Positions 53,772-62,503 of a stretch of DNA of 64,000 nucleotides are shown here, piece after piece; position 1 is the first letter of the stretch, and every line of letters starts with the position of its first letter. Made by a program: the position numbers and the translations under genes. Under the pieces are notes generated by a model that was given only the letters and a program-made list of their open reading frames with translations, searched no databases and had not been told where the DNA came from. The stretch comes from Lewinellaceae bacterium (GTDB taxonomy: Bacteria; Bacteroidota; Bacteroidia; Chitinophagales; Saprospiraceae): assembly GCA_020636375.1 (NCBI GenBank), contig JACJXZ010000009.1:248001-312000 (forward strand), read 5' to 3'.

Positions 53772-56210
53772 ATGCTCCACAACTACCTCACCGCTATCCT
53801 CCGCCACATCCGCCGCCGCCGGCTGTCTTCGCTGATCAATATCGGCGGCCTGGCCGTTGGCCTGGCGGGCAGCCTGCTCGTCCTGCTCTACGTCCGCCAC
53901 GAGCTGAGCTACGACCGCCACCACGAGCGGGCAAACAGGATTTTCCGCCTCACCCGCGCCTACGATTACCCCAGTGGGTACAACCACCACTTCGCCCGCG
54001 TACCCGACACCTGGATCAACGAGCTGCCCCAGTCCTTCCCGGAGATCGAAAAGCTGCTGCGCCTGCAGGAGTTCCGCACCGCCCATATCCGCATCGGCGA
54101 AACCAAATTCCGGGAACCCCATGCGTTCGCTACCGACCCTTACGTTTTTGACGTCTTCAGCTTCCCCCTGCTTCAGGGCGACCCCAAAACCGCCCTGGCG
54201 GCGCCCAACTCGGTAGTACTCAGCCGGGACATAGCCGAAAAGTATTTCGGAAAGAAGAACCCCCTCGGCCAGACGATCCAGCTACTGGGCGAAGGCCAGG
54301 AGCAGGTTCAGGAATACAAGGTGACAGGGGTGATGGAAAACCTGCCTTCTACCTCTCATTTCAGGATCAACATGCTCACCTCCTTCCGCAGCCCGGAGCA
54401 ACGGGCCGGCTGGGCCTACATATACCTGCTGCTGAAGCCGGAGGCCGATCCGGCAAGGCTGGCAGCCCAATTCCCCCGTTTCATCGATCAGCACATCGAC
54501 GAAGAGAAAGCTGCGGAAACCAACCAGCTCCACCTGCAGCCCCTTGCCAGCATCCACCTGCACTCCCACCTGGCGCGGGAGCTGCAGCCCAACGGCAACA
54601 GTACGACTGTGTATATCTTTTCCCTGGTGGCTTTTTTTATCCTCTTCCTGGCGGGCGTCAATTTCGTCAACCTGTCCATCGCCCACGCCTCGGAGCGGGC
54701 CCGCGAGCTGGGCATGCGCAAAATCCTGGGTTCCTCCCGCCGGCAGCTCATCGCTTACCTGCTGGGGGAAGCCCTCGTTTTTTCAGGTATCGCCTTCGGG
54801 CTGGCCTTGTTGCTCCTGCACTTTGCCCGGCCCTTCTTTGAAACCCTGGCCGCCGCCCGGCTCGATGTATGGAATGCCCCGGTGCTCACTACCTTCTTCG
54901 CCGCCGCTCTGCTCACCGGGCTGCTGGCGGGGCTGTATCCGGCCTGGAAAGCTACGGCATCCAAAGCGATAGACGTCCTGAAGAACCAGGCGGCCATCGT
55001 GACAGCCGGCAGCCGCCTTCCCCTCCGGAAAGTGCTGGCCACGCTGCAGTTCACCATCTCCATCGGGCTGATCATTTGCACAGCGGTGACCTATCAGCAG
55101 TTCCGTTTTCTTCAGGACAAGGACCTGGGTTTTAACCAGGATCAGGTAATCAGCATCCCCGATCTTCCCAGGGATGTGCTGCCCCATTATTTCAGCCTCC
55201 GGTTATCCCTGGAAAGTTTGCCGGGGGTGAAAGCGGTGAGCGCCGCTATGTCCGAGCCTTCCCAGCCCATCCGCGACGCCGGACCCACCTACGCCGAGGG
55301 CATGGCAGAAGAAGAAGGTCCGGTAATGGACATCCTGCCGGTGGCGCCCAACTTTTTACAGCTGATGGGCATCGAGCTGCTCGCCGGGCAGGGCTTCCGT
55401 ACCCCCGGCGAACCGGAAGCGAAATTCCCGGATAATTTCGAACAAATCATGGCCCGGGTGAACGGGGCGGAGCGGTCCTATGTCCTGAACGAAGCCGCCG
55501 TCGCCGCCGTGGGCTGGAAACGCCCGGAAGAAGCCATCGGCAAGGCCTTCAGCTGGAGCAACTCGGCCATCAACTTCCGGCGCGGGCCGGTCGTCGGGGT
55601 GGTCAAAGATTTCCACTTTCATTCCCTGCACGACGCCGTGCGCCCCCTGGTGATGGTGTACGAGCCGCAGTTTTTCGGCTGCCTGCTCATCAAAACTTCC
55701 GCCCAAAACATTCGCCGCACCCTGGCCGCCATTGAAAAAGAATGGGACGCCCGGCTGCCTGCCTACGCCTTTGAATTCCATTTCCTGGATGACCAATTCG
55801 CCCAACTCTACGCTGCCGAGAAGCGGCAAGCCGACGTGCTGGGCCTGTTTTCCCTCATCGCTCTCTTCATCGCCGCCCTGGGCATCCTCGGGCTGGCCGC
55901 CATTGCTGCCCGTCAGCGCCGCCGGGAGATCGGCATCCGCAAGGTGCTGGGGGCTTCCGTCCTTCAGGTTGTCCAACTGCTGAACCGGGAATTTGCCGTC
56001 CTGCTGCTCGTTGCCAACCTTATTGCCGGGCCTGTTGCCTGGTGGCTGATGCAGCGGTGGCTGCAGGGCTTCGCCTACAGCGTGGCGTTCGACCCGCTGA
56101 TCCCGCTGCTGGCTGCCCTGGCCACCCTGGCCGTGGCGCTGCTGGCCGCCGGCTGGCACTCCGTGCGGGCAGCGATGGCGAACCCGGTGGAGAGCATCGG
56201 ACAGGATTGA
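53772..56210 (+). CDS. MacB/FtsX-type ABC transporter permease (large, two-module)
   Basis: 812 residues from 53772 (MLHNYLTAILRHIRRRRLSS). The layout is TM1 (LINIGGLAVGLAGSLLVLLY), a MacB-like periplasmic core (~45-270), an FtsX three-helix module (~280-420; FFILFLAGVNFVNLSIAHAS, ARELGMRKILGSSRRQLIAY), a further TM (~425), a second periplasmic core (~450-670) and a second FtsX module (~685-800; LFIAALGILGLAAIAARQRR, REIGIRKVLGAS). Such double-module permeases are common in Bacteroidota; the ATPase is not encoded next to it. The open frame upstream to 53544 runs through the palindromic element and is rejected. Confidence 0.88.
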   Translation: MLHNYLTAILRHIRRRRLSSLINIGGLAVGLAGSLLVLLYVRHELSYDRHHERANRIFRLTRAYDYPSGYNHHFARVPDTWINELPQSFPEIEKLLRLQEFRTAHIRIGETKFREPHAFATDPYVFDVFSFPLLQGDPKTALAAPNSVVLSRDIAEKYFGKKNPLGQTIQLLGEGQEQVQEYKVTGVMENLPSTSHFRINMLTSFRSPEQRAGWAYIYLLLKPEADPARLAAQFPRFIDQHIDEEKAAETNQLHLQPLASIHLHSHLARELQPNGNSTTVYIFSLVAFFILFLAGVNFVNLSIAHASERARELGMRKILGSSRRQLIAYLLGEALVFSGIAFGLALLLLHFARPFFETLAAARLDVWNAPVLTTFFAAALLTGLLAGLYPAWKATASKAIDVLKNQAAIVTAGSRLPLRKVLATLQFTISIGLIICTAVTYQQFRFLQDKDLGFNQDQVISIPDLPRDVLPHYFSLRLSLESLPGVKAVSAAMSEPSQPIRDAGPTYAEGMAEEEGPVMDILPVAPNFLQLMGIELLAGQGFRTPGEPEAKFPDNFEQIMARVNGAERSYVLNEAAVAAVGWKRPEEAIGKAFSWSNSAINFRRGPVVGVVKDFHFHSLHDAVRPLVMVYEPQFFGCLLIKTSAQNIRRTLAAIEKEWDARLPAYAFEFHFLDDQFAQLYAAEKRQADVLGLFSLIALFIAALGILGLAAIAARQRRREIGIRKVLGASVLQVVQLLNREFAVLLLVANLIAGPVAWWLMQRWLQGFAYSVAFDPLIPLLAALATLAVALLAAGWHSVRAAMANPVESIGQD

Positions 56211-56273
56211 CAGGCTTACAGGACGTACCACTTTCAAGTGGTGCGTTGCATAGGCAGGATTAACAGGATTTAC
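56203..56273. repeat. Dispersed 9-bp word copies and a small hairpin at the permease 3' end
   Basis: AGGATTGAC (56203-56211) overlaps the stop codon of the permease gene. AGGATTAAC and AGGATTTAC follow at 56256-56273. Between them ACCACTT-TC-AAGTGGT (56227-56242) is a perfect 7-bp hairpin that may help termination. The words match the array at 17829. Confidence 0.6.
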
Positions 56274-56399
56274 AAGATAGAGTAGCTTGCGTCACAGAGT
56301 GTATATATGCTGTCAAACCTGGTTAAGGTCGTTTAAGTGGTTAAAGTAGTATTGGTGCCGACAGCGATGATACCCGCGCCGATCCTGCACAGGATAACG

Positions 56400-56972
56400 C
56401 TATCGCAGCACATCCCGCGCCGAATAAATCTTCGGCTCCCAGTAGCTCGATTGGGAAATGTTGTCGATGACCACGCCCCGCGAGGTGCTGTGGATGACCT
56501 CGATGCCCTCCCGGCTGTTGCGCACCACCAGGGCTACGTGGAACACCTCCGAGGCAGGGCTGCGCTTGAAGAAAACGAGGTCGCCCGGCTGCACGTCCTC
56601 TACCCGCACTTTTTTACCCTCTTTGGCTTGATAACGGGAAACCGGAGAAAGGTCGACATCGAATTTTTTCATCACATAAGTAGTAAAGCCCGAGCAGTCG
56701 AAACTGTTGGGCCCCTTGCCGCCTTCCCGGTATTTGGCACCCAGCTGCTTTTTCGCGTAATTGACGACCTCTTCCCGCTGCCGGGTGGTTGTCTTGCCGG
56801 CGGCCGTTGTCTCTTTCTCTACCTCCCTGGCCTCCGGAGTGCTCGTCCCCGCCCGCGACGGGTTTTTGGGGCCGGTGGGCGGATCGTACAAAACAGCACA
56901 TTGCGAAAACGAAAAGACCAGGTAGGAAAGCAAGACGGCGGTCCGGATAAAAGCTTTGAACATAGGGCGCAT
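56400..56972 (-). CDS. NlpC/P60-family (C40) cell-wall peptidase lipoprotein
   Basis: 190 residues from the ATG at 56972; 56993 and 56963 are alternative starts. The lipoprotein signal ends FSFSQC (Cys 25). A linker (~30-65) is followed by the NlpC/P60 domain, with catalytic Cys 93 in FDCSGFTTYV, His 135 in VFHVALVVRN and His 151 in VIHSTSRGVV. It should cleave peptide stems of peptidoglycan, anchored in a membrane. A stop at 56400 and the convergent permease give tail-to-tail arrangement. Confidence 0.9.
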   Translation of the reverse strand: MRPMFKAFIRTAVLLSYLVFSFSQCAVLYDPPTGPKNPSRAGTSTPEAREVEKETTAAGKTTTRQREEVVNYAKKQLGAKYREGGKGPNSFDCSGFTTYVMKKFDVDLSPVSRYQAKEGKKVRVEDVQPGDLVFFKRSPASEVFHVALVVRNSREGIEVIHSTSRGVVIDNISQSSYWEPKIYSARDVLR

Positions 56973-57064
56973 CGGCTTGGAAGGGTTAGACAATCGGAAT
57001 AAATAACGGGGTCGGCCCGGATTTTATTTTTTCCGGAATGTGAGGGTTGTGTTAAGGGTAGAAA

Positions 57065-57128
57065 GGTGTAAAAGTGTAAAAGTTCGGGCGGCCCCCAGGG
57101 AATGGCGCAACATTTACACATTTACACC
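57065..57128. repeat. Inverted pair of GTGTAAA words
   Basis: GGTGTAAAAGTGTAAA (57065-57080) pairs with TTTACACATTTACACC (57113-57128), one mismatch, forming a 16-bp stem with a 32-nt loop. It lies between the omega-amidase-like gene and the NlpC/P60 gene. The word recurs at 23878-23901. Confidence 0.65.
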
Positions 57129-57149
57129 TATCCACATTTACACATTCCT

Positions 57150-57923
57150 TCATTCCAGCACAAACCCATCCCGGTCCGCCAGGAACTGCAGCTTGTTCCG
57201 GAACCCCTGTTGTTTTTCGTAGGAGAGTTGAACGGTGAAGAGGCCTTCCACGTGGGTGGCGTGCAGCAGTTCCTCTCCGGCGAAGTCGAAGGCGGAGGTG
57301 TCGCCGGTGTAGGGGAAACCGTTGCCGTCCTGGCCGACGCGGTTGACGCCCAGGGTGTAGGCCTGGTTCTCGATGGCGCGGGCGGCGAGCAGGGTTCGCC
57401 AGGCGTTGCGGCGCATCTCCGGCCAGTTGGCGACGTAGAGCAGCAGGTCGTAGTTGTCCACATTGCGGGCCCAGACGGGGAAGCGGAGGTCGTAGCAGAT
57501 AAGGGGCAGCACCTTCCAGCCGTTGAGTTCCACGACGAGGCGTTTGTTGCCCGGAGCGTAATGCTCGTGTTCGCCGGCCAGGGTAAAGAGGTGTCGTTTG
57601 TCGTACTGTTCGTAGCTGCCGTCGGGCCGTACCCAGAGCAGGCGGTTGTAGTAGTGGCCGCCTTCTTCGGCGATGAAGCTGCCCGTGACGACGGCGTTCA
57701 GGCGGGCGGCCTGCCCGGCCATCCATTCCCAGGTAGGCCCTTCGGCCGGCTCGGCCAAAGGGCGGGCGTTCATGGTGAAGCCGGTGGTGAACATTTCCGG
57801 CAGCACAATCAGGTCGGACGGAATGGAAAGGGCCGCCAGTTTTTCGCCCAGTTGCGCCAGGTTGGCCTTTTTATCTTCCCAGTGCAGGGCGGTTTGAACC
57901 AAAGTCGCATGGAGATGGAGCAT
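57150..57923 (-). CDS. Nitrilase-superfamily amidohydrolase, omega-amidase type
   Basis: 257 residues, no signal peptide, so cytoplasmic. The catalytic triad is complete: Glu 43 (VLPEMFTTGF), Lys 109 (QYDKRHLFTLAGEHEHY) and Cys 143 (PLICYDLRFPVWARN). The motif pattern and length match bacterial YafV/Nit2-like omega-amidases that hydrolyse alpha-ketoglutaramate and similar keto-acid amides made in methionine salvage and transamination. It appears to be a single gene; the upstream gene on the same strand is rplY, 106 bp away. Confidence 0.88.
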   Translation of the reverse strand: MLHLHATLVQTALHWEDKKANLAQLGEKLAALSIPSDLIVLPEMFTTGFTMNARPLAEPAEGPTWEWMAGQAARLNAVVTGSFIAEEGGHYYNRLLWVRPDGSYEQYDKRHLFTLAGEHEHYAPGNKRLVVELNGWKVLPLICYDLRFPVWARNVDNYDLLLYVANWPEMRRNAWRTLLAARAIENQAYTLGVNRVGQDGNGFPYTGDTSAFDFAGEELLHATHVEGLFTVQLSYEKQQGFRNKLQFLADRDGFVLE

Positions 57924-58029
57924 AGCGGAAACAGGTATTGATATCGGTACAAATGACGAAAGAGGTGCAAAGCGTTATGCCGCTTCTGCACCTCTTGCTG
58001 GTTCGACGGGAATAACCCGGTTGAATTTC

Positions 58030-58671
58030 TTATTCTTCGCCGGCTTCTTCTGCCCCTTCTTCCCCTCCCTCTTCGGCAGTGGCGGTGCCGGCCTTTTCAG
58101 CGGCAGCGGTAGCCGAACGCAGGGCGCGCGGCACTTCAACAGAAGCGACAGGTACGCCCGGAGAGTTGAGCACATCGATATTATCGCGAACGCGGTCGAT
58201 GTCCCTTACCCGGATGGACTGGTTGAGCTGTAGGCTGGAAATATCGACCTGCAACTCGCCGATGAGGTGTTCCGGCGTCGTCTTGATCTTTATCCGGCGG
58301 AGTTTCTGGATCAGCTTGCCCCCGTTCTTCACGCCCGGCGAAGCGCCCTTGAAACGCAGCGGCACTTCCACCTTCACCGGCACGCCTTCGATGAGGCGCA
58401 GGAAGTCGAGGTGGACGATCGCATCCGTAACCGGGTGCCATTGGATATCTTTGACGAAACACTTGTACGTCTTTCCGTCGATTGTGACTTCGGCAACTTT
58501 GAAGTCCGGCGTATAGATCAGATCGCGAACTTCCTTCAGGGTGGTGGAGAAATGGATGACCTCATCGCCTCCGTACAGCACACTCGGTATCCGCTCTTCT
58601 TTCCGCACTGCTTTGGTGGCAGACTTTCCCAGGTCGGTCCGCAGCTGCCCGCTTATTGCAATTACTTCCAT
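58030..58671 (-). CDS. rplY: 50S ribosomal protein L25/general stress protein Ctc
   Basis: 213 residues. The N-terminal L25 domain (~1-90; GKSATKAVRKEERIPSVLYG, FVKDIQWHPVTDAIVHLDFL) is followed by the TL5/Ctc C-terminal domain (~95-185; VPVKVEVPLRFKGASPGVKN) and an Ala/Glu-rich tail. It binds 5S rRNA. It follows prs on the same strand, a common pairing, but a TAnnTTTG word 53 bp upstream gives it its own promoter. Confidence 0.95.
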   Translation of the reverse strand: MEVIAISGQLRTDLGKSATKAVRKEERIPSVLYGGDEVIHFSTTLKEVRDLIYTPDFKVAEVTIDGKTYKCFVKDIQWHPVTDAIVHLDFLRLIEGVPVKVEVPLRFKGASPGVKNGGKLIQKLRRIKIKTTPEHLIGELQVDISSLQLNQSIRVRDIDRVRDNIDVLNSPGVPVASVEVPRALRSATAAAEKAGTATAEEGGEEGAEEAGEE

Positions 58672-58723
58672 GATTTATCGGCTTTGTCTGTTATACTATG
58701 CCATTGAATTCTAAAAAGGCACG

Positions 58724-58731
58724 CAAAGATA
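58724..58731 (-). promoter_or_regulatory. -7 promoter element for rplY
   Basis: On the reverse strand TATCTTTG is a perfect TAnnTTTG, ending 53 bp before the rplY ATG. No TTG is found at 19-21 bp upstream; an A/T-rich stretch is there instead. Confidence 0.5.
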
Positions 58732-58772
58732 GCTTTTTCCCTTTAAAAAGAGAAGGGTGTTCTTTGAAAACT

Positions 58773-59705
58773 TTATCCGCCGACGAACAGGGCGGAAATG
58801 GAACGGTGTTCGTGGGTGTTCCGGATGGCGCGGGAGAACAGCTTCGCAGTAGACAGGACTTTGATCTTGCTCGATTTTTCTTTTAGGGGTATGGTATCGC
58901 AGACGAGCAGCTCGTCCAGGGCGGATTCTTCGATCTTTTGGTAGGCATTGCCGGAGAGGACCGGGTGGGTGCACATGGCCCGTACGCTGCGGGCGCCTTT
59001 TTCGATCAGGATTTTGGCGGCGCGGCAGAGCGTGCCGGCGGTATCGACCAGGTCGTCGACGAGGATGACGTCGGCGTCCTGCACGTCGCCGATGACGGTC
59101 ATTTCGGCGATCTCGTTGGCCCGTTTGCGGTATTTGTCGCAGATGACGAGGTTGCGGCTGAAATGCTTGGCGTAGGTGCGTGCCCTTTTGACTCCCCCCA
59201 CGTCAGGGGAGGCAAAGATGACGTTGCTGAGGTCCATCTCCTGCAGGTAGGGGATGTAAATGGCCTCGCTTTTGAGGTGGTCGACCGGTATGTCGAAGAA
59301 GCCCTGGATCTGGTCGGCGTGGAAGTCCATGGTCATGATCCGGTTGGCGCCGGCCGCCTCCAGCAGGTTGGCGATCATCTTGGCGGAGATGGGAACGCGG
59401 GGCTTGTCCTTCCGGTCCTGCCGGGCGTATCCGAAATAGGGGATCACCGCCGAGATGTAGCCTGCAGAAGCCCGCTTGGCGGCGTCGATCATGAGCAGGA
59501 GTTCCATGAGGTTTTCTGCAGGGGCGTAGGTAGACTGGATGAAAAAAACGTAGGCACCCCGCACCGACTCGTTGATCGTCGGCTGCATTTCCCCGTCGCT
59601 GAAGCGGTAGACTTTGATGTCTCCCAGGGGATGGCCGTAATATTCAGCAATGTTTTTTGCCAGGTATTCCGAAGTCGTTCCGGAAAAAAGCTTTACTTCA
59701 GTCAT
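58773..59705 (-). CDS. prs: Ribose-phosphate pyrophosphokinase (PRPP synthetase)
   Basis: 310 residues from 59705 (MTEVKLFSGTTSEYLAKNIA). This start is preferred to 59720 because a TACCTTTG promoter element ends at 59733, leaving almost no leader for the longer form. Motifs: SDGEMQPTINESVRG, PYFGYARQDRKDKPRVPISA (ATP loop), MTMDFHADQIQGFF (Mg/ATP site) and VILVDDLVDTAGTLCRAA (PRPP-binding loop). It makes PRPP from ribose 5-phosphate and ATP for nucleotide and amino-acid synthesis. Confidence 0.95.
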   Translation of the reverse strand: MTEVKLFSGTTSEYLAKNIAEYYGHPLGDIKVYRFSDGEMQPTINESVRGAYVFFIQSTYAPAENLMELLLMIDAAKRASAGYISAVIPYFGYARQDRKDKPRVPISAKMIANLLEAAGANRIMTMDFHADQIQGFFDIPVDHLKSEAIYIPYLQEMDLSNVIFASPDVGGVKRARTYAKHFSRNLVICDKYRKRANEIAEMTVIGDVQDADVILVDDLVDTAGTLCRAAKILIEKGARSVRAMCTHPVLSGNAYQKIEESALDELLVCDTIPLKEKSSKIKVLSTAKLFSRAIRNTHEHRSISALFVGG

Positions 59706-59732
59706 TGGATTCGTGGACATTAAACCTCTCGG

Positions 59733-59740
59733 CAAAGGTA
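59733..59740 (-). promoter_or_regulatory. -7 promoter element for prs
   Basis: The reverse strand reads TACCTTTG, a perfect TAnnTTTG, 28 bp upstream of the 59705 start codon. It supports the shorter start of prs. Confidence 0.5.
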
Positions 59741-59927
59741 CGAACAATCAATCAATTATTGCCGGAATTTTCCATCATTCGCCCGGGAGTTCCCGAAAGC
59801 CCCCTCTTTTGCCGATAAACCGCCGGGCTTTGTCGAACACATTGAGAATTGTTGCTTCCGGCTCCTTAATTTTGAACCGCAACAATTGTAAGGATGTTCC
59901 ACCCGATGGTATTTAATAGTGCGTGCT

Positions 59928-60533
59928 ATGCTTTTTTCACTGTTTGGAGATTGGTGGGAAGCCCAGGACTGGGCCCAGCAGGTGTTCTGGCTGGTGGCGA
60001 TCGTCTCCAGCCTGCTCCTGGTTATCCTTTCGGCCCTGAGCCTGTATGAGCTGTCGCAGGGCCATGTGGCAGAGGCAGAACACCGCCCCTCCCGCTTTTT
60101 TAACCCCCGCACTATCCTCACCTTTTCGGCCGTTTTCGGCTGGCTCGCCTTGCTGCTTTCCTATCAGAATGTCTCCCTTGCCTTCGTCCTGGCGCCGGCT
60201 GCCGCCCTCGGCGCCCTGGCCGCCGCGTGGGCTAAGGGCATATCCAGGTTCATCCTCCGGCTGATCCCGGGTTACCACCCCGGCGCCGACCTGCTGGTGG
60301 AAAGCACCGGAAAAGTCCTGGAACCCATCCCGCCCCACCGCAACGGCTTCGGCAAGGTCCACCTCAACCTGCGCGACGCCCCCTACGAACTGGAGGCCAT
60401 CACCGGCGGCGGAGAACTCAAACCCGGCGCCCCCGTCCGCGTCATTGGCGTGATCGACGGCCGCGTCCTCCTGGTCGAACCCATCGAAGACGAAGGCTAC
60501 CCCCACGAAAACCAGGCAGGGTCGCGAATTTGA
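59928..60533 (+). CDS. NfeD-like membrane protein with C-terminal OB-fold
   Basis: 201 residues from the ATG at 59928 (GTG at 59919 is possible). Membrane helices lie at ~15-40 (QVFWLVAIVSSLLLVILSAL), ~65-80 (ILTFSAVFGWLALLL) and ~83-105. The C-terminal ~65 residues (STGKVLEPIPPHRNGFGKVH, then LKPGAPVRVIGVIDGRVLLV) follow the NfeD OB-fold pattern of Gly-Val pairs ending in VEP. Such proteins usually partner flotillin-like proteins, but no flotillin gene is adjacent. Divergent from prs. Confidence 0.7.
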   Translation: MLFSLFGDWWEAQDWAQQVFWLVAIVSSLLLVILSALSLYELSQGHVAEAEHRPSRFFNPRTILTFSAVFGWLALLLSYQNVSLAFVLAPAAALGALAAAWAKGISRFILRLIPGYHPGADLLVESTGKVLEPIPPHRNGFGKVHLNLRDAPYELEAITGGGELKPGAPVRVIGVIDGRVLLVEPIEDEGYPHENQAGSRI

Positions 60534-60642
60534 AAAACAGGGTTGGCAGGCAGGCCGCCGGGCATTTCAGGGGCATTGTGTTTAGGTGAGTATAATTCCT
60601 GAAAACTTTGCCGCCCAGACATCAATTTGGTTTTTCCACATG

Positions 60643-60672
60643 TTGTAATGTGCAGTATTTTGAATATCTTTG
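60643..60672 (+). promoter_or_regulatory. Bacteroidota-type promoter (TTG-N19-TATCTTTG)
   Basis: TTG at 60643-60645 and TATCTTTG at 60665-60672 are exactly 19 bp apart, the best consensus promoter in the window. It would start a transcript about 130 nt upstream of the ATG at 60809. The rest of the gap 60534-60808 holds nothing distinct. Confidence 0.65.
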
Positions 60673-60808
60673 TGTGTTCAAGGCAATTTGTCCTTGACAA
60701 TCTCTGGCAACTCTCCAAAACTTCCGGCTGAAAAGCTAAACGCCCGCTGCGCGAAACCGGCGCGCCCTATTCCCTGTTACGCTGCTTGTTTTATTCTAAA
60801 ATTTGATT

Positions 60809-62353
60809 ATGAAAAGGTTAACCCTGCTTGTATTATTGGCCGTTGCTGCCCTGCTCTATTCTTGTCAGTCTTTCAATGACCTGGAGAACCTGGAAGACGC
60901 GGACTACGACGCCGAATATGCCGTCCCGCTGCTCAATACGGAGCTCTCCCTGAAGGAAGCGCTGGAAAACTTCCAGGACCTGGCCGTCATCACGATCGAC
61001 CCCGACGGCCTCATCCACTTTACCTATTCCGGCGACGTGCTCACCCAAAACAGCGATACGATATTCAGGAAGATCAACGAATCGCTGGCCGGCGTTCCCA
61101 TTCCCATCACGTCCAAACGCATGGCCCTGCCCCTGAGCCTGCCCGACGGTTTCGACTTCGACCGCCTGGTGTTCAAAAGCGGCGGGTTCATCTTCGGGCT
61201 TCAGCACCGGCACCCCGAACCGGTAGAGTTCACCATCACCCTGCCGCAGGTGACCAAAGACGGCGTGCCCCTGTCCTTATCCGGCAGCCTGCCCGCCTAC
61301 AGCGGCAGCGGCAACCTGCCGACCCTCACCAACTTCTTCAACCCCTACTCCCTGGAAGGCTACGAGGCCGTGCCCGACCCGGTAACCGACTCCGTCTACG
61401 TAGAGTACGAACTGATCCGCGCCAGCGGGCAACCCGACACCGCCCTGCTGGCCATTACCTTCCGCGACCTGGTCTTTTCCTATATGGAAGGCTTCCTCGG
61501 CATCCAGCGCCACGAGGGCGGACGCGATACCATCATCATCGACTTCTTCGACAACTGGGTGACCGGCGACATCTACTTCGCCGACCCCACCGTCACCTTC
61601 AATATCGAGAATTCCTTCGGCATACCGACCGAATCCGACGTCAAGGTGTTTAAGGTGCTCACCGTCAGAGGGGAGACCCTCAACCTCCGAAGCCCCTATG
61701 TGGACAGCGGCATCGACTTCCCCTATCCCTCTATCGACGAGGTGGGCGTCATCAAAGAGGAAAAGTTCGTCTTCGATAAAACCAACTCCAACATCGACAG
61801 CATCCTCGGGGCGGGGCCGGTAGCCATCGACTACGACGTGGACGCCGTGACCAACCCGGATTCCAACGTGAATATCCGCGGCTTCATCACCGACAGCAGT
61901 TACTACAAAATACGGGTGGACGTCGACCTCCCCCTCTACGGCCGATCGGTCAACTTCCTGGCCAGAGACACCTTCGAGCTGGCCTTCGGCGACTTCCAGC
62001 AAATGTACAAGGCCGAATTCAAACTGGTGACCGTCAACAGCCTGCCCCTGGACGTGTCGATCCAGGGGTACTTCCTGGACAAGGAGGGCGTTGTGCTGGA
62101 TTCCCTCTTTTCAGAATCCGTGCGGGTGATCGCCGGAGCACCGGTGGACGGACAGGGCAACGCCTCCGGCGTACAGGAAGACGTCACTTACATCGACTAC
62201 CCGGAAGAACGCTTCGATAAAATCCGAACCGCCGAAAACCTCGACATCGTGGCTTCCTTCTCCACGATCAACAACGGAACCGTGTCGGTGAAAATTTTCG
62301 AAAGCCAATCCGTGCAGGTCAAACTCGGCGCCATTTTCGGCGTGCGGGATTAG
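60809..62353 (+). CDS. Large lipoprotein of unknown function
   Basis: 514 residues from 60809 (MKRLTLLVLLAVAALLYSC), lipobox Cys 19. The mature part begins QSFNDLENLEDADYDAEYAV followed by PLL and is predicted mostly beta with two repeated-looking halves. No catalytic motif was recognised. It is followed 150 bp later by a DUF5723 outer-membrane barrel and may be its partner, an association inferred from order only. The upstream in-frame ATG at 60803 changes little. Confidence 0.8.
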   Translation: MKRLTLLVLLAVAALLYSCQSFNDLENLEDADYDAEYAVPLLNTELSLKEALENFQDLAVITIDPDGLIHFTYSGDVLTQNSDTIFRKINESLAGVPIPITSKRMALPLSLPDGFDFDRLVFKSGGFIFGLQHRHPEPVEFTITLPQVTKDGVPLSLSGSLPAYSGSGNLPTLTNFFNPYSLEGYEAVPDPVTDSVYVEYELIRASGQPDTALLAITFRDLVFSYMEGFLGIQRHEGGRDTIIIDFFDNWVTGDIYFADPTVTFNIENSFGIPTESDVKVFKVLTVRGETLNLRSPYVDSGIDFPYPSIDEVGVIKEEKFVFDKTNSNIDSILGAGPVAIDYDVDAVTNPDSNVNIRGFITDSSYYKIRVDVDLPLYGRSVNFLARDTFELAFGDFQQMYKAEFKLVTVNSLPLDVSIQGYFLDKEGVVLDSLFSESVRVIAGAPVDGQGNASGVQEDVTYIDYPEERFDKIRTAENLDIVASFSTINNGTVSVKIFESQSVQVKLGAIFGVRD

Positions 62354-62361
62354 GGAAGCGC

Positions 62362-62471
62362 GGTTCGCGGTTCGGTATTCGCAGTTCGCAGGGTTCACAA
62401 AGCGAACCGCAAACCGCGAACCGCGAACCGCGAAAAGCGAACCGCGAAAAGCGAACCGCGAACCGCGAAAA
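62362..62471. repeat. Inverted arrays of 7-bp words (GGTTCGC / GCGAACC)
   Basis: Four heptamers on one strand (GGTTCGC, GGTTCGG, TATTCGC, AGTTCGC; 62362-62389), a 12-nt spacer, then ten units on the other (GCGAACC six times including one GCAAACC, and GCGAAAA three times; 62402-62471). The two blocks are mutually complementary, so the whole can form a long register-tolerant hairpin. It fills the gap between the lipoprotein and the DUF5723 gene. Confidence 0.85.
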
Positions 62472-62503
62472 ATATCCCCCAAACTCAAAACAACCATACT
62501 ATA

